This document shows, piece by piece, positions 35,548 to 45,368 of a stretch of 64,000 bases of DNA; the stretch's first letter is position 1; every line of letters begins with the position of its first letter. The notes beneath the pieces are model-generated. The model had not been told where the DNA came from and did not search any database. It saw nothing but the letters and a program-made list of their open reading frames with translations. The DNA lies in assembly GCF_009455685.1 (NCBI RefSeq), contig NZ_QPES01000001.1, positions 310,001 to 374,000 on the forward strand. Direction: 5' to 3'. Made by a program: the position numbers and the translations under genes. This DNA comes from Paraburkholderia hayleyella. GTDB lineage: Bacteria; Pseudomonadota; Gammaproteobacteria; Burkholderiales; Burkholderiaceae.

Positions 35548-36528
35548 TCAAGCCAGCTTGAACAGACGCCGGGCGTTGTCACGTCCGATCTTTTGCCGGT
35601 CGTTTTCACCGATTTCGGCAGCATCGAACCACGTACTGGCTTCCTCCATCACTTCGAACGGGTAATCAGCGGAGAAAAGCACGCGGTCACTTCCTATTTC
35701 ATCAATGGCGTTGCGCATCGTGATCGTCCGGAAGTTGCCGCTGGTGGTGACGTAAAAATTCTCGCGGAAATAGTCGATAAAAGGCCGCTTCGCTTTGACG
35801 CCCAGCGGGTTTTTGCCGTTAGCAGAGGCCCAGTGCGAGGTTCTCCAGATGTTGCTTTGAATCAGTTCTCCAAGGTGGCCGAGGATCACGTTCAGATTGG
35901 GGAAGCGGTCGAACAGGCCGCTACCGATCAACCGCAATGCATGAACGCCCGTTTCAGGTGAGAAGGCCCATGCCGGTCCCATTAACCACGGATGTCCTTC
36001 GTAGATGAGCTGCTGGCTGACGAGCGGATTTCGAGGATGCAGGTAGAACGGAACATCCAGCCGGGAAGCTTCAGCCCAGAACGGCGTGTACTGCGGCAGG
36101 TCGTAGTAGGTCGCGTTTGTCTCGCTTCCCACATTGGAAAAGCCATTGACAAGAGCACCAACAAAACCCAGCTCCGTCACGGTGCGTTTCAGTTCCTGGG
36201 TAGCGGCATCCGGATCCTGCATGGGCAGCGCGGCGAATGCCCCAAAACGGTCAGGACGCCGTGCGACTTGTTCGGCCAGAAAATCATTGGCTCGTCGCGC
36301 GACGTCGATGGCTTTGGCGGTATCGGTAATACCCTGCACGGCGGGTGCGTTCAGCGACAAAATGGTGTAGCCGATGCCACAGGCATCCATGCGCCGCAGG
36401 CGTTCCTCATGGATGTCCAGTAACTGTTTGCGCCGCTCAGGCCAGATATCTGCGCCAAAATATTCCTGAGAGTCGCCGATCGTGTCGGGGATAGCGAAAT
36501 GTTCTTCTAATGCGATTTTGCCTTGCAT
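35548..36528 (-). CDS. Gamma-resorcylate (2,6-dihydroxybenzoate) decarboxylase-like amidohydrolase
   Basis: Encodes 326 residues and matches the gamma-resorcylate decarboxylase type along its length: MQGKIALEEHFAIPDT, TILSLNAPAVQGI, DPDAATQEL, FVGALVNGFS, VPFYLHPRNPL, NVILGHLGE, FSADYPFE. Metal ligands fall where expected: Glu8, His10, His164, His218 and Asp288. The enzyme reversibly decarboxylates 2,6-dihydroxybenzoate to resorcinol, or a close hydroxybenzoate. It diverges from a LysR regulator over a 224 bp gap. No resorcinol hydroxylase or ring-cleavage gene is next to it. Confidence 0.88.
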   Translation of the reverse strand: MQGKIALEEHFAIPDTIGDSQEYFGADIWPERRKQLLDIHEERLRRMDACGIGYTILSLNAPAVQGITDTAKAIDVARRANDFLAEQVARRPDRFGAFAALPMQDPDAATQELKRTVTELGFVGALVNGFSNVGSETNATYYDLPQYTPFWAEASRLDVPFYLHPRNPLVSQQLIYEGHPWLMGPAWAFSPETGVHALRLIGSGLFDRFPNLNVILGHLGELIQSNIWRTSHWASANGKNPLGVKAKRPFIDYFRENFYVTTSGNFRTITMRNAIDEIGSDRVLFSADYPFEVMEEASTWFDAAEIGENDRQKIGRDNARRLFKLA

Positions 36529-36752
36529 GATAAATCCATGTAATTGTTAGGTTAAAGAAAAAAGGCTTGTCGCTTGGGACGAGCCTATACTGCTGCGCAG
36601 CATTTATTAGGAGTCTATAACCCCATTGAGGAGTACGCTGCGACACCCAGGATCTAGCATAGATGCACCGCCGCTTGCCGTTAAATTCCTGTCCTGAATA
36701 GACGTATTCACGTTGCCAATAACCCGTCTTCGCGGCCTCTGTCTGACAAACC

Positions 36753-37709
36753 ATGAAAAACCTGGAATCCGGTTCATCGTTGCGGAATACCGACCTGAAC
36801 CTCCTGCTGATCTTCGATGCGCTTTATCGGAGTCAGAGCACTACGCGTGCAGCTACCGAGTTGCATCTCACGCAGCCGTCCGTTAGCAACGCCTTGAAGC
36901 GTTTGCGCACGCTGTTCGAGGATGAACTGTTCGTCAGCACCCGGGAAGGTATGTTGCCAACGGCAAGGGCTAACGAGATTGCAACCTTGGTGGCAGAGGG
37001 CCTTAGCTCATTTCGCCTTGCCATGCAGGCGCATCGGCCATTCGATCCTGCGTCGGCCGTGAGGACTTTCTATCTTTATGTCAGCGACCTCGGACAGGCG
37101 ATATTCCTTCCGCCTGTCGCGGCAAAAATCCGTAGCGTGGCTCCAGGTGTCAAGATCGTCACGATTGATCCGCCGCTCGACGAGGCGCAGCAAATGATGA
37201 AGCGTGGGCAGATTGATCTGGCGATTGGAATGTTTAGCGGACTGGAAGGCGATTTTCACCAGCAACGCTTGTTTGAAGAACATTACGTTGCCCTGCTGGG
37301 GAATGCTAATTCCGGCATAAGCGAGACATTGACGCCTGCGCAATTTTTTGTTGCCGACCATCTCATTTACACGCCAACTGCGGGCAGCCACGTTTTGTTT
37401 GAAGCCGCGTTAGAGGCGATCTTTGCCGCTCAAGGCCAAACAAGAAACGTGGCGATGCGCGTCGCTCATCTGGTTGGCCTTGATCGCATTGTTGCTTCGG
37501 GAAATATGATCGCCTGCATACCTGGCCGGCTCGCCAGAACGCTCGCTGGCCGGACAGATGTTCGCTCATGCGCGTTGCCATTTGAAATAATGCCGATTGA
37601 TATTGTTCAGCTCTGGCACGCCCAGTTCCATCGTGACGAAGGTCATAGATGGCTACGGTCACTGGTCTACGATATTTTTCATGATGGTCGGCATGGCGTC
37701 GAATTTTGA
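36753..37709 (+). CDS. LysR-family transcriptional regulator
   Basis: Encodes 318 residues. The N-terminal winged HTH is typical (LNLLLIFDALYRSQSTTRAA, then LTQPSVSNALKRLRTLFED), close to the NahR/NodD-like subgroup. The effector domain follows from about residue 105. It is transcribed away from the gamma-resorcylate-decarboxylase-like gene, so it probably controls that gene from the shared 224 bp region in response to an aromatic acid; this is inference from position. Confidence 0.92.
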   Translation: MKNLESGSSLRNTDLNLLLIFDALYRSQSTTRAATELHLTQPSVSNALKRLRTLFEDELFVSTREGMLPTARANEIATLVAEGLSSFRLAMQAHRPFDPASAVRTFYLYVSDLGQAIFLPPVAAKIRSVAPGVKIVTIDPPLDEAQQMMKRGQIDLAIGMFSGLEGDFHQQRLFEEHYVALLGNANSGISETLTPAQFFVADHLIYTPTAGSHVLFEAALEAIFAAQGQTRNVAMRVAHLVGLDRIVASGNMIACIPGRLARTLAGRTDVRSCALPFEIMPIDIVQLWHAQFHRDEGHRWLRSLVYDIFHDGRHGVEF

Positions 37710-37916
37710 ACATCGTTGCCGTGTCGGTGTAATGCTTTTCGCCATATAAATTCGATTCCTGACACAGCAAGCTGTCGCAGACGATCGAGTCGATGGCTTG
37801 GGTAGGGAGCGCTGCATATTGATCGGGGATTCACGTGCAAAACGCGCTCTCCTGATTTACCGCTGGTTTTATTCGTTGCGGTAGTCCGTGACTTCATTAC
37901 ACCTCTTAAAAAAGAT

Positions 37917-37964
37917 GTAATCAGGTTTCGCGGTCTATGGTCTTGGACCGCTCTACCTGATTAC
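37917..37964. other. Strong two-stage hairpin before the FAD oxidase start
   Basis: Outer arms GTAATCAGGT and ACCTGATTAC and inner arms CGGTC and GACCG pair around small internal loops. The structure ends 16 bases before the ATG at 37981 and just ahead of its GGGGG ribosome site. It could be a protein-binding palindrome or a leader hairpin that affects translation. Confidence 0.6.
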
Positions 37965-37980
37965 CTGATAGGGGGCGCAG

Positions 37981-39509
37981 ATGACGATCAGCGTGACACG
38001 ACAGGATGCTCGTTACAACACCTTGAAAAAAGGTTTTAACCTGAGATGGCCGGCTACCGAGTCGGATACTCCGGTACTCATCGAGCTTGCCGAAAACCCC
38101 GACGATGCAGCAGCAGTGTTGCAGCGTATCGTCGATGCAGGTCTGCGCCCCACCGTGCGTAGTGGTGGGCATTGCTACGAGGATTTCGTTTCCAATAATC
38201 CCGATGGTGTCATCCTCGACTTGGGCTTGCTGAATCAGGCGGGCAAGACCGACGACGGCAAGCGATATCGCATCGGGGCGGGCACGCAGAACTGGAACGG
38301 GTGCCTCGAACTTTATAAGCGGAGTAACGTCACGTTGCCCGGTGGCTCCTGCTATTCGGTCGGCGCGGGCGGACATGTGTGCGCGGGGGGTATGGTTTGC
38401 TGGCGCGCTTGCAAGGGTTGACGGTCGACTGGCTGTCGGCCGTGGATATCCTGACGGTCGACAATTGCGGCAAGGTCGTACCGCGCACCGTCGATGCCAA
38501 CCATGACCCCGACCTGTTTCGCGCTTGCCGCGGCGCGGGCGGCGGCAACTTCGGCGTGATCACCAGCTATGTGTTCAACAACCTGCCGCCGGCGCCGAGC
38601 GAAGTCGCGCTCGCCACAGTGGCATTCGATTGGGCCAGCATGACACCCGATAAATTCGCCAGGCTTCTCTCCATCTACGGCGATTACTGGGAAAAGTACG
38701 ATCAGGTACGGGACACCTGGGGCATGTTTTCGCTGCTCAATCTCACCCACCGTTCGGCGGGGCAGATCGTGATGACCACGCAATTCGGCAACCCTGACGG
38801 TACGTGCCGCGACCTGAGCGTGCTGAACGATTTTCTCGACCGCTTTCACGTCTGTGGGCCGGTGCCGCTGAAAGGCTCCGTGCCGGGCGTTGGCCCTGCG
38901 CCGCACTGCTGTGCGGGCCAGTTGCTCTGTTCGAAGCCGCACACGGTGATGCGTTACGACTGGCTCACCGCTACCCAGTACCTCAATAGCTCGGGGACTA
39001 ACCTGCGTGGCAAGTACAAATCGTCCCACATGAAATGTAATTTCACCGCGCGCGAAGCGGAGCGCATCTATACGCACCTCACGCGCACGATACCGGGCAT
39101 CGATTTGAGCCAGTCGTTGCTACAGGTCGATTCCTACGGTGGTGCCACCAACCGGCCCGAACGACTGAATGACACTGCGGTGGCGCAGCGCGCCTCGGTC
39201 ATGAAGTTGCAATACCAGACCTACTGGCTTGATGCGAAACACGATGCCGATTACCTGCGCTGGATCAACGATTTCTATAGTGACGTCTACGGCACCCCCG
39301 GCGTGCCTGAACGTTATGCCGGCACGCCCTACCCTGGCGAGCGCTACGAAGGCTGCTACATCGGCTATCCGGACTGCGACATGCTGGCGTATTCGTTCTG
39401 GCCGCAACTGTATTACGGCGATCAAGGGCTCTACGACTTCCTGCAAAACGTGAAGCGCCGCTACGACCCGAACAATATCTTCCACCATGCGATGTCGGTA
39501 CGTCCTTGA
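37981..39509 (+). pseudogene. FAD-linked (berberine-bridge-like) oxidase split by a frameshift
   Basis: The first frame (37981 to about 38390) carries the FAD-binding part with VRSGGHCYEDF, where the His normally bonds FAD, and GGSCYSVGAGGHVCAGG, whose Cys matches the second covalent site of berberine-bridge enzymes. It leaves frame in a run of six G at 38385-38390. The rest continues in the next frame from GYGLLARLQGLTVDWLSAVD through GAGGGNFGVIT to YDPNNIFHHAMSVRP. One extra G would restore a roughly 509-residue protein. Such oxidases often turn sugars into lactones, and a lactonase gene follows. It may be a true mutation, a phase switch or a sequencing error. Confidence 0.8.
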
Positions 39510-39531
39510 TCTCACAGACAAAGGAAATATC

Positions 39532-40776
39532 ATGACGCCTCATACCTGTCATAAACGACGGACCGTGCTGCAATGGATCGGTGGTGGAATCACCGCAGGT
39601 GCATTGACGGCATGGTTACCTGCGAATGCGCAAACTGCGGCGCGAACCAGCCCGGATGCGGCTGGCCGTGCTCTGCCTGTCGCATCGCCGCGTTTTGCTT
39701 ACGTCGGCACCTATACCAACAATGTTCCTGGAAGCATCACCTCACAAGGCATTTACGTGTTTGCGCTCAAGAACGATACCTGGACGCAAGTGCAAGCCGT
39801 GGCCAGCGAGAACCCGTCGTTTCTCGCGCTGCATCCGAGCCAGCGTTTCCTGTATGCGATCAACGAGATCGACCGTTACGAGGGATTGCCCACCGGCTCG
39901 GCCGAAGCCTATGCCATTGATCCGAACGATGGCCACCTGACTTTGCTCAACCGGCAGCCGTTGTCGCTGTCGGGAACTGGGCCGGCACATCTCGCCGTAT
40001 CCCCCGATGGACGGTATCTGGTGGTGGCACTGTATGGCGGCGGCGCCTATAACGTGTTGCCTGTCGATGTGGATGGCACGCTCGGCAAGGTGTCGGGCAT
40101 CAGGAAGGAAATCAGTTGCGCCCCCGACAAGGCGCAACAGGAATTGCCGCATCCGCATATGGTGCTGTTCGATCCCACCGGGACGCGAGTACTGGCGGCC
40201 GATCTTGGCAGTAATCGCCTCACCGTGTTTGAGCTAGCCGATGGCAAGCTCGAAGTGCAGGCGCGCATCGCCACTCCGCCTGGCAGCGGCCCACGCCATC
40301 TGGTGCTGCATCCGTCCGGGCACTTGTTGTATGTGGTGAATGAACTCGGCGCATCGGTGGCTTGCTATGGTTACGACGCCATAGGCGGCAGGATTCTGGA
40401 GCAACGCTACCGGGTGTCGACCGTGCCGAAAGAGTTCACTGGACAGAAGAACGCAGCCGCGCTTGTGATCCACCCTTCAGGGCGCTACCTGTATGCCTCC
40501 AATCGCAAACTGGAGTCGGAGCATCCGCTGGCCGATAGCGTGGTGGTATACCTCACCCATGCGACGAGCGGTGCGTTAGCGCCGTTGCAATACTGGAATG
40601 AGGGTTTGAGTTTCCCACGCGCATTGACCATGGCACCCGACGGCGGGCATCTGTACGCGCTCAGCCAGAAGGGCGACAACATCCTGCGCCTGCGTATTGA
40701 TCCTGTGAGTGGCCTGCTCGACCAGCCGACGCAGGTGGCGCAAGTGCCGAAGCCGGTATGCCTCGTCTTTGCGTGA
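39532..40776 (+). CDS. Exported beta-propeller lactonase (6-phosphogluconolactonase-like family)
   Basis: Encodes 414 residues from ATG 39532 behind AAGGAA; an earlier in-frame start lies inside the upstream gene. The leader MTPHTCHKRRTVLQWIGGG has a twin-arginine motif, then a hydrophobic stretch ending ANA, so it should be a Tat-exported periplasmic protein. The mature chain has seven-bladed propeller repeats of the lactonase family (FAYVGTYTNN, HLAVSPDGRYLVVALYGGG, HPHMVLFDPTGTRVLAADLG, PRHLVLHPSGHLLYVVNELG, AAALVIHPSGRYLYASNR). It starts 22 bp after the oxidase and probably hydrolyses the lactone that the oxidase makes. Confidence 0.88.
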   Translation: MTPHTCHKRRTVLQWIGGGITAGALTAWLPANAQTAARTSPDAAGRALPVASPRFAYVGTYTNNVPGSITSQGIYVFALKNDTWTQVQAVASENPSFLALHPSQRFLYAINEIDRYEGLPTGSAEAYAIDPNDGHLTLLNRQPLSLSGTGPAHLAVSPDGRYLVVALYGGGAYNVLPVDVDGTLGKVSGIRKEISCAPDKAQQELPHPHMVLFDPTGTRVLAADLGSNRLTVFELADGKLEVQARIATPPGSGPRHLVLHPSGHLLYVVNELGASVACYGYDAIGGRILEQRYRVSTVPKEFTGQKNAAALVIHPSGRYLYASNRKLESEHPLADSVVVYLTHATSGALAPLQYWNEGLSFPRALTMAPDGGHLYALSQKGDNILRLRIDPVSGLLDQPTQVAQVPKPVCLVFA

Positions 40777-40921
40777 CGGCTGCAGCACATGACAGGAAAG
40801 AAAAAGTGGCCAGACTGAACTGCCCCCTTTCCTCGAAATCCCCGAATTACGCCTCTTTTCCTTCCCTGATCTCCGTATCGGGCACGTACGCGCGCTAGCA
40901 GAATAAGGTTGTAAAAAACCC

Positions 40922-40955
40922 TTGAGCGAACGGAAACGATATTCCGTTCGCTCAA
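40922..40955. other. Perfect 14-base inverted repeat upstream of the glycosyltransferase genes
   Basis: Arms TTGAGCGAACGGAA and TTCCGTTCGCTCAA enclose a 6-base loop. On the minus strand the stem is followed by GGGTTTTTTAC, as in an intrinsic terminator, but no minus-strand gene leads into it; on the plus strand no T run follows. It may be a two-way barrier after the lactonase or a regulator site about 70 bp before the next start. Confidence 0.65.
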
Positions 40956-41022
40956 ACTAGCCCGTAACGAGTCGTTAATCCAGAGCGACGCTAGTCAATC
41001 ATCTTGTATAGCTCACCACTCC

Positions 41023-42873
41023 ATGACTGATTTCGCCCAGAATATTTCGCCGTCACATGACGGCGATGTTGCGGTTAACGCCGTTGCCGAAGCTTCGGTA
41101 GATACGTGGCTCCAGAATGCGCTGGCATTGCATCAGGCGGATCGCCTCGATGAAGCGGAAACGCTGTACCGGCAGGTGCTGGAAATCCAGCCTCAGCACG
41201 CTGACGCGTTGCATTTGCTGGGGTTGATTGCGCACCAGTTCGGGCAATACGAGACGGCTTCCGAACTCATCATGGCGGCTATCGAGCGCAATCCCCAGGC
41301 GTTCTATTACTTCAACCTGGGCAATGTTATGCAGGCGCATAACCGGCCGGCTGCTGCTGCGGAATGTTTTATTCAGGCTATCGCCCTCCAGGCAGATTAC
41401 GCGGACGCATATAACAACCTCGGTAACGCGCAACGTGCGCTCAAGCAGCACGAGGCAGCGGTTGAATCGTTTTGTACCGCGCTCAAGCTTAGGCCGGATC
41501 ACGCACAGGCCAACAACAACCTGGCGAATGCGTTGATGGAGCTGGATGAGCTTGATGCAGCCATCGAGGCTTATCGCACGGCGATTGCGTTACGACCAGA
41601 CTTTCTTGAGCCGCGCAGTAACTTGCTCTTCGCCCTGAACTATCAGGGGAGCGTTGCACCGGAACACTATCTGGACGAGGCACGTCGTTTCGCGGCTCAA
41701 GTCATGCAGCAGGCGACACCTGCCACGACATGGAAGGTCGACATCTCGTCTCGAGCCGGGCGGCCGTTACGGGTTGGCGTGGTCTCGGGCGACTTGAAGC
41801 GGCACCCAGTGGGCTATTTCATCGAGAGCGTCCTGGCTCACATTGATCCGGCTCGGGTCGAACTGGTGGCGTATCCGACGCGTGCGTTTGAGGATGCATT
41901 GACCCAGCGCATCAAGGCTCGTTTTAGCGGTTGGCATTGCCTTGCAGGCATGAGCGATGAAGCTGCTGCAAATCGGATTCAGGAAGATCAAATTGATCTG
42001 TTGATTGATGCGGCAGGGCACACGATCTATAACCGTCTGGCGTTGTTTGCCTGGCGGCCGGCCCCAGTACAGGTGAGCTGGCCGGGTTATTTCGCCAGCA
42101 CGGGGCTAGACACCATGGATTACATCCTGGGCGATGCACATGTCTTGCCGGAAGATGAAGCGAGTCATTTTGTCGAGAAGCCGTGGCGCTTGCCGGACAG
42201 TTACCTGTGTTTTACGGCACCGGATAGTGCGATCGAAGTGGGGGCATTGCCTGCACAGGGCAATGGCTACGTAACGTTCGGCTGTTTTGGCAAGCTGTCG
42301 AAAGTGACGGACGAGGTGATCGGTGTGTGGTCGCGGGTGCTGCATGCGGTACCGGAGAGCAAGCTGCTGCTGAAGGCCTTCGAACTGTCGACGGAACACG
42401 CCCGGCGCAAGACGGAAGAACGGTTTGCCGTGCATGGCGTCGGTGCCTCAAGGCTGCTGCTGGAAGCGGGTTCGCCACGCGACGAATATCTGGCGGCTTA
42501 CCAGCGGGCGGACATCATGCTGAGCCCGTTTCCGTATCCTGGGGGCACGACGACAGCGGAGGGGTTGTGGATGGGTGTGCCGGTACTGGCGTTAAAGGGA
42601 GAACGTTTTGTCACGCACATCTGCGAGAGCGTGCTGCAGGCAGCGGGGCAGGGTTCATGGATTGCGGCGAATCACGATGAATATGTGGTGAAGGCGACAA
42701 GGGCGGCGAGCGGGGCGGAGCGTGATGCGCTGGTGTCATTGCGTGCGGGGTTGCGTGAGCAGGTGCTGAGCTCGGCGCTGTGCGATGCGCCACGCTTTGC
42801 GCGGAATCTGGAAGAGGCCTTCCATGGCATGTGGTCGCAGTATGTCGCGCGGTCAACAGCGCTGGCGTCATGA
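41023..42873 (+). CDS. TPR / O-GlcNAc-transferase-like glycosyltransferase 1
   Basis: Encodes 616 residues. Residues about 25-200 are tetratricopeptide repeats (ADALHLLGLIAHQFGQYETA, YADAYNNLGNAQRALKQHEA). The rest is a GT41-type (SPINDLY/OGT) catalytic region: RVGVVSGDLKRHPVGYF near 248, the APVQVSWPGYFASTGLDTMDY block near 345 and PFPYPGGTTTAEGLWMGVPV near 505. Such soluble enzymes move GlcNAc-like sugars to Ser/Thr. It is the first of three genes joined by ATGA overlaps that converge on fliT-fliD-fliC, so flagellin is the likely substrate (inference). From about codon 364 its DNA is nearly identical to that of gene 2. Confidence 0.9.
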   Translation: MTDFAQNISPSHDGDVAVNAVAEASVDTWLQNALALHQADRLDEAETLYRQVLEIQPQHADALHLLGLIAHQFGQYETASELIMAAIERNPQAFYYFNLGNVMQAHNRPAAAAECFIQAIALQADYADAYNNLGNAQRALKQHEAAVESFCTALKLRPDHAQANNNLANALMELDELDAAIEAYRTAIALRPDFLEPRSNLLFALNYQGSVAPEHYLDEARRFAAQVMQQATPATTWKVDISSRAGRPLRVGVVSGDLKRHPVGYFIESVLAHIDPARVELVAYPTRAFEDALTQRIKARFSGWHCLAGMSDEAAANRIQEDQIDLLIDAAGHTIYNRLALFAWRPAPVQVSWPGYFASTGLDTMDYILGDAHVLPEDEASHFVEKPWRLPDSYLCFTAPDSAIEVGALPAQGNGYVTFGCFGKLSKVTDEVIGVWSRVLHAVPESKLLLKAFELSTEHARRKTEERFAVHGVGASRLLLEAGSPRDEYLAAYQRADIMLSPFPYPGGTTTAEGLWMGVPVLALKGERFVTHICESVLQAAGQGSWIAANHDEYVVKATRAASGAERDALVSLRAGLREQVLSSALCDAPRFARNLEEAFHGMWSQYVARSTALAS

Positions 42874-43546
42874 GCGCGATGCATGAACCGCTGCCCCTGT
42901 TGCAGCAGGCCCTGGCGGCGCACCAGGCGGGGCAACTGGAGGTGGCGCAGGCGCTCTATTGGCAGTTGCTTGAGATGAATCCGTCGGACCCGGATGCCCT
43001 GCATTTCCTGGGGCTGCTGACATGCCAGAAAGGCGAAGCGGCAGAAGGCATTGCGCTGATGCGCCGCTCGATTGCAGGGCATGCCAGTGCGATTTACTAC
43101 AACAACCTGGGCAATGCGCTGCGCGAGCACGGCGAACTGGGGCAGGCGATAGGGAGTTATCGCCAGGCGGTGGCGTTGCAGGCGAATTATCCGGAGGCGC
43201 ATAACAACCTGGGCAATGCGCTGCGGGAGGCACGGCAGCCGCGTGAGGCGATGGAGAGTTGCGCACAGGCGCTGGCGTTGCGTCCGGATTACGCGCAGGC
43301 GCACAACAACCTGGGCAATGCGCTGAAGGATCTGGGCGAGCTGGAGGCTTCGGCGCAGGCGTATCGCCGGGCGCTGGCCTGCCTGCCGGGCTATGCCGAT
43401 GCGCATCACAATCTGGGCAATGTGCTGGTGCAACTGGGGCAGCCCGATGGGGCGATCGAGCACTATCGTTGTGCGGCCGCGCTCAATCCGGCGAGTGCCG
43501 CGATGCATAACAGTCTCGGGTTGGCGCTCATTGCGAGCGGAAAGTT
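42114..43546 (+). repeat. 1.43-kb direct repeat, copy 1 (gene 1 end plus gene 2 start)
   Basis: From CATGGATTACATCCTGGGCG to GCGAGCGGAAAGTTT the sequence recurs 2495 bases downstream with few differences. It spans the 3' half of the first glycosyltransferase gene, the ATGA junction and the TPR start of the second. Recombination between copies would delete or add one whole gene in frame. Confidence 0.9.
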
Positions 43547-45368
43547 TTCCGCCGCAATCGAAACGTTGCAGCGTGCTATCGAGCTCGACCCCAAGGATGC
43601 CAATTGCCGTAACAGTCTGGGTACCGCTTTGCATGAAACCGGTCAGGTCGATGCGGCTGCCGTCCAGTTCGAACAGGCGATTGCACTTGCCGCGGATTTT
43701 GCTGAAGCCCACAGCAATCTGGCGAATATTTTGCGGAATCAGGAAAAATTTGGTGAAGCGATCGAAGCCTGCCAGAAAGCATTGGCACTGCAGCCATCGC
43801 TGGTTCAGGCCTATAACACGCTCGGCAATGCATACGTCGGGATGTCTGATTACGATTCCGCGATTCAAAGCTACCGTGAAGCCGCAGGGCTTGAACCGGA
43901 TAACGCAGATGTTCATCACAACCTGGCCATTGTCATGCTGAAAAGCGGACGGCTTCAGGAAGCGCTCGATCACGCCAGGATCGCCTTGATTCGCAAGGAT
44001 GGTGTGGCGCTGGTTCACGCAAATCTGGGCGATATTTTGCGTAAGCTGGGTGACATTCAGGGCGCGATTCGTAGCTATCGCCATGCGATTGAGCGTGATC
44101 CTGACGTGGATCTCATGCATACCTCATTGCTCTTTTGCCTCGCTAGTGAGGGTTCGCTGACGTCGCAAGCCTATCTGGCCGATGCCCGCTATTTCGGTGA
44201 GCGGGTCGCACGGCGTGCCAGGCCAATGGCGCACATACAAGCACACACTGAATGCCGGCCGTTGCGTATCGGCTTTGTCTCGGGTGATTTGCGGCGCCAT
44301 CCAGTGGGTATTTTTCTTGAGAGCGTTCTCGCTCATATCAATCCAGCGCGGGCAACGCTCCATGCTTATGTCACGGTCACCAATGAAGATGCATTAACCG
44401 TGCGCCTGAAACCGAGGTTTTCTGCATGGCATTCGTTAGTGGGGCTGGCCGATGAGGCGGCCGCGCAGAAAATTCGTGAAGATCGCATGGATATCCTGGT
44501 TGATCTTTCCGGACATACATCGAGTAACCGACTGGGAGTTTTTGCCTGGCGGCCTGCTCCGGTACAAGTGAGCTGGCTTGGGTTTTTCGCTTCGACAGGG
44601 CTGGACGCCATGGATTACATCCTGGGCGATGCACATGTCTTGCCGGAAGATGAAGCGAGTCATTTTGTCGAGAAGCCGTGGCGCTTGCCGGACAGTTACC
44701 TGTGCTTTACGGCACCGGATAGCGCGATCGAAGTGGGGGCATTGCCTGCACAGGGCAATGGCTACGTAACGTTCGGCTGTTTTGGCAAGCTGTCGAAAGT
44801 GACGGACGAGGTGATCGGTGTATGGTCGCGGGTGCTGCATGCGGTACCGGAGAGCAAGCTGCTGCTGAAGGCCTTCGAACTGTCGACGGAACACGCCCGG
44901 CGCAAGACGGAAGAACGGTTTGCCGTGCATGGCATCGGTGTCTCAAGGCTGCTGCTGGAAGCGGGTTCGCCACGCGACGAATATCTGGCGGCTTACCAGC
45001 GGGCGGACATCATGCTGAGCCCGTTTCCGTATCCTGGGGGCACGACGACAGCGGAGGGGTTGTGGATGGGTGTGCCGGTACTGGCGTTAAAGGGAGAACG
45101 TTTTGTCACGCACATCTGCGAGAGCGTGCTGCAGGCAGCGGGGCAGGGTTCATGGATTGCGGCGAATCACGATGAATATGTGGTGAAGGCGACAAGGGCG
45201 GCGAGCGGGGCGGAGCGTGATGCGCTGGTGTCATTGCGTGCGGGGTTGCGTGAGCAGGTGCTGAGCTCGGCGCTGTGCGATGCGCCACGCTTTGCGCGGA
45301 ATCTGGAAGAGGCCTTCCATGGCATGTGGTCGCAGTATGTCGCGCGGTCAACAGCGCTGGCGTCATGA
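42870..45368 (+). CDS. TPR / O-GlcNAc-transferase-like glycosyltransferase 2
   Basis: Encodes 832 residues from the ATG that overlaps the previous stop (ATGA). About ten TPR units cover residues 5-430 (PEAHNNLGNALREARQPREA and similar). The catalytic region starts near RIGFVSGDLRRHPVGIF, with MDILVDLSGHTSSNRLGVFA, APVQVSWLGFFASTGLDAMD and GGTTTAEGLWMGVPVLAL. It is a mosaic: its C-terminal half copies gene 1 and its N-terminal TPR half copies gene 3, almost base for base. The middle (about residues 226-580) is unique. Role as for gene 1: probable flagellin O-glycosylation. Confidence 0.9.
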   Translation: MSAMHEPLPLLQQALAAHQAGQLEVAQALYWQLLEMNPSDPDALHFLGLLTCQKGEAAEGIALMRRSIAGHASAIYYNNLGNALREHGELGQAIGSYRQAVALQANYPEAHNNLGNALREARQPREAMESCAQALALRPDYAQAHNNLGNALKDLGELEASAQAYRRALACLPGYADAHHNLGNVLVQLGQPDGAIEHYRCAAALNPASAAMHNSLGLALIASGKFSAAIETLQRAIELDPKDANCRNSLGTALHETGQVDAAAVQFEQAIALAADFAEAHSNLANILRNQEKFGEAIEACQKALALQPSLVQAYNTLGNAYVGMSDYDSAIQSYREAAGLEPDNADVHHNLAIVMLKSGRLQEALDHARIALIRKDGVALVHANLGDILRKLGDIQGAIRSYRHAIERDPDVDLMHTSLLFCLASEGSLTSQAYLADARYFGERVARRARPMAHIQAHTECRPLRIGFVSGDLRRHPVGIFLESVLAHINPARATLHAYVTVTNEDALTVRLKPRFSAWHSLVGLADEAAAQKIREDRMDILVDLSGHTSSNRLGVFAWRPAPVQVSWLGFFASTGLDAMDYILGDAHVLPEDEASHFVEKPWRLPDSYLCFTAPDSAIEVGALPAQGNGYVTFGCFGKLSKVTDEVIGVWSRVLHAVPESKLLLKAFELSTEHARRKTEERFAVHGIGVSRLLLEAGSPRDEYLAAYQRADIMLSPFPYPGGTTTAEGLWMGVPVLALKGERFVTHICESVLQAAGQGSWIAANHDEYVVKATRAASGAERDALVSLRAGLREQVLSSALCDAPRFARNLEEAFHGMWSQYVARSTALAS

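Noticed and set aside
42672..44120. Long minus-strand frames opposite the glycosyltransferase genes
   Set aside because: Mirror images of TPR repeats in a GC-rich gene, repeated again at 45167-46003 because the sense DNA is duplicated.
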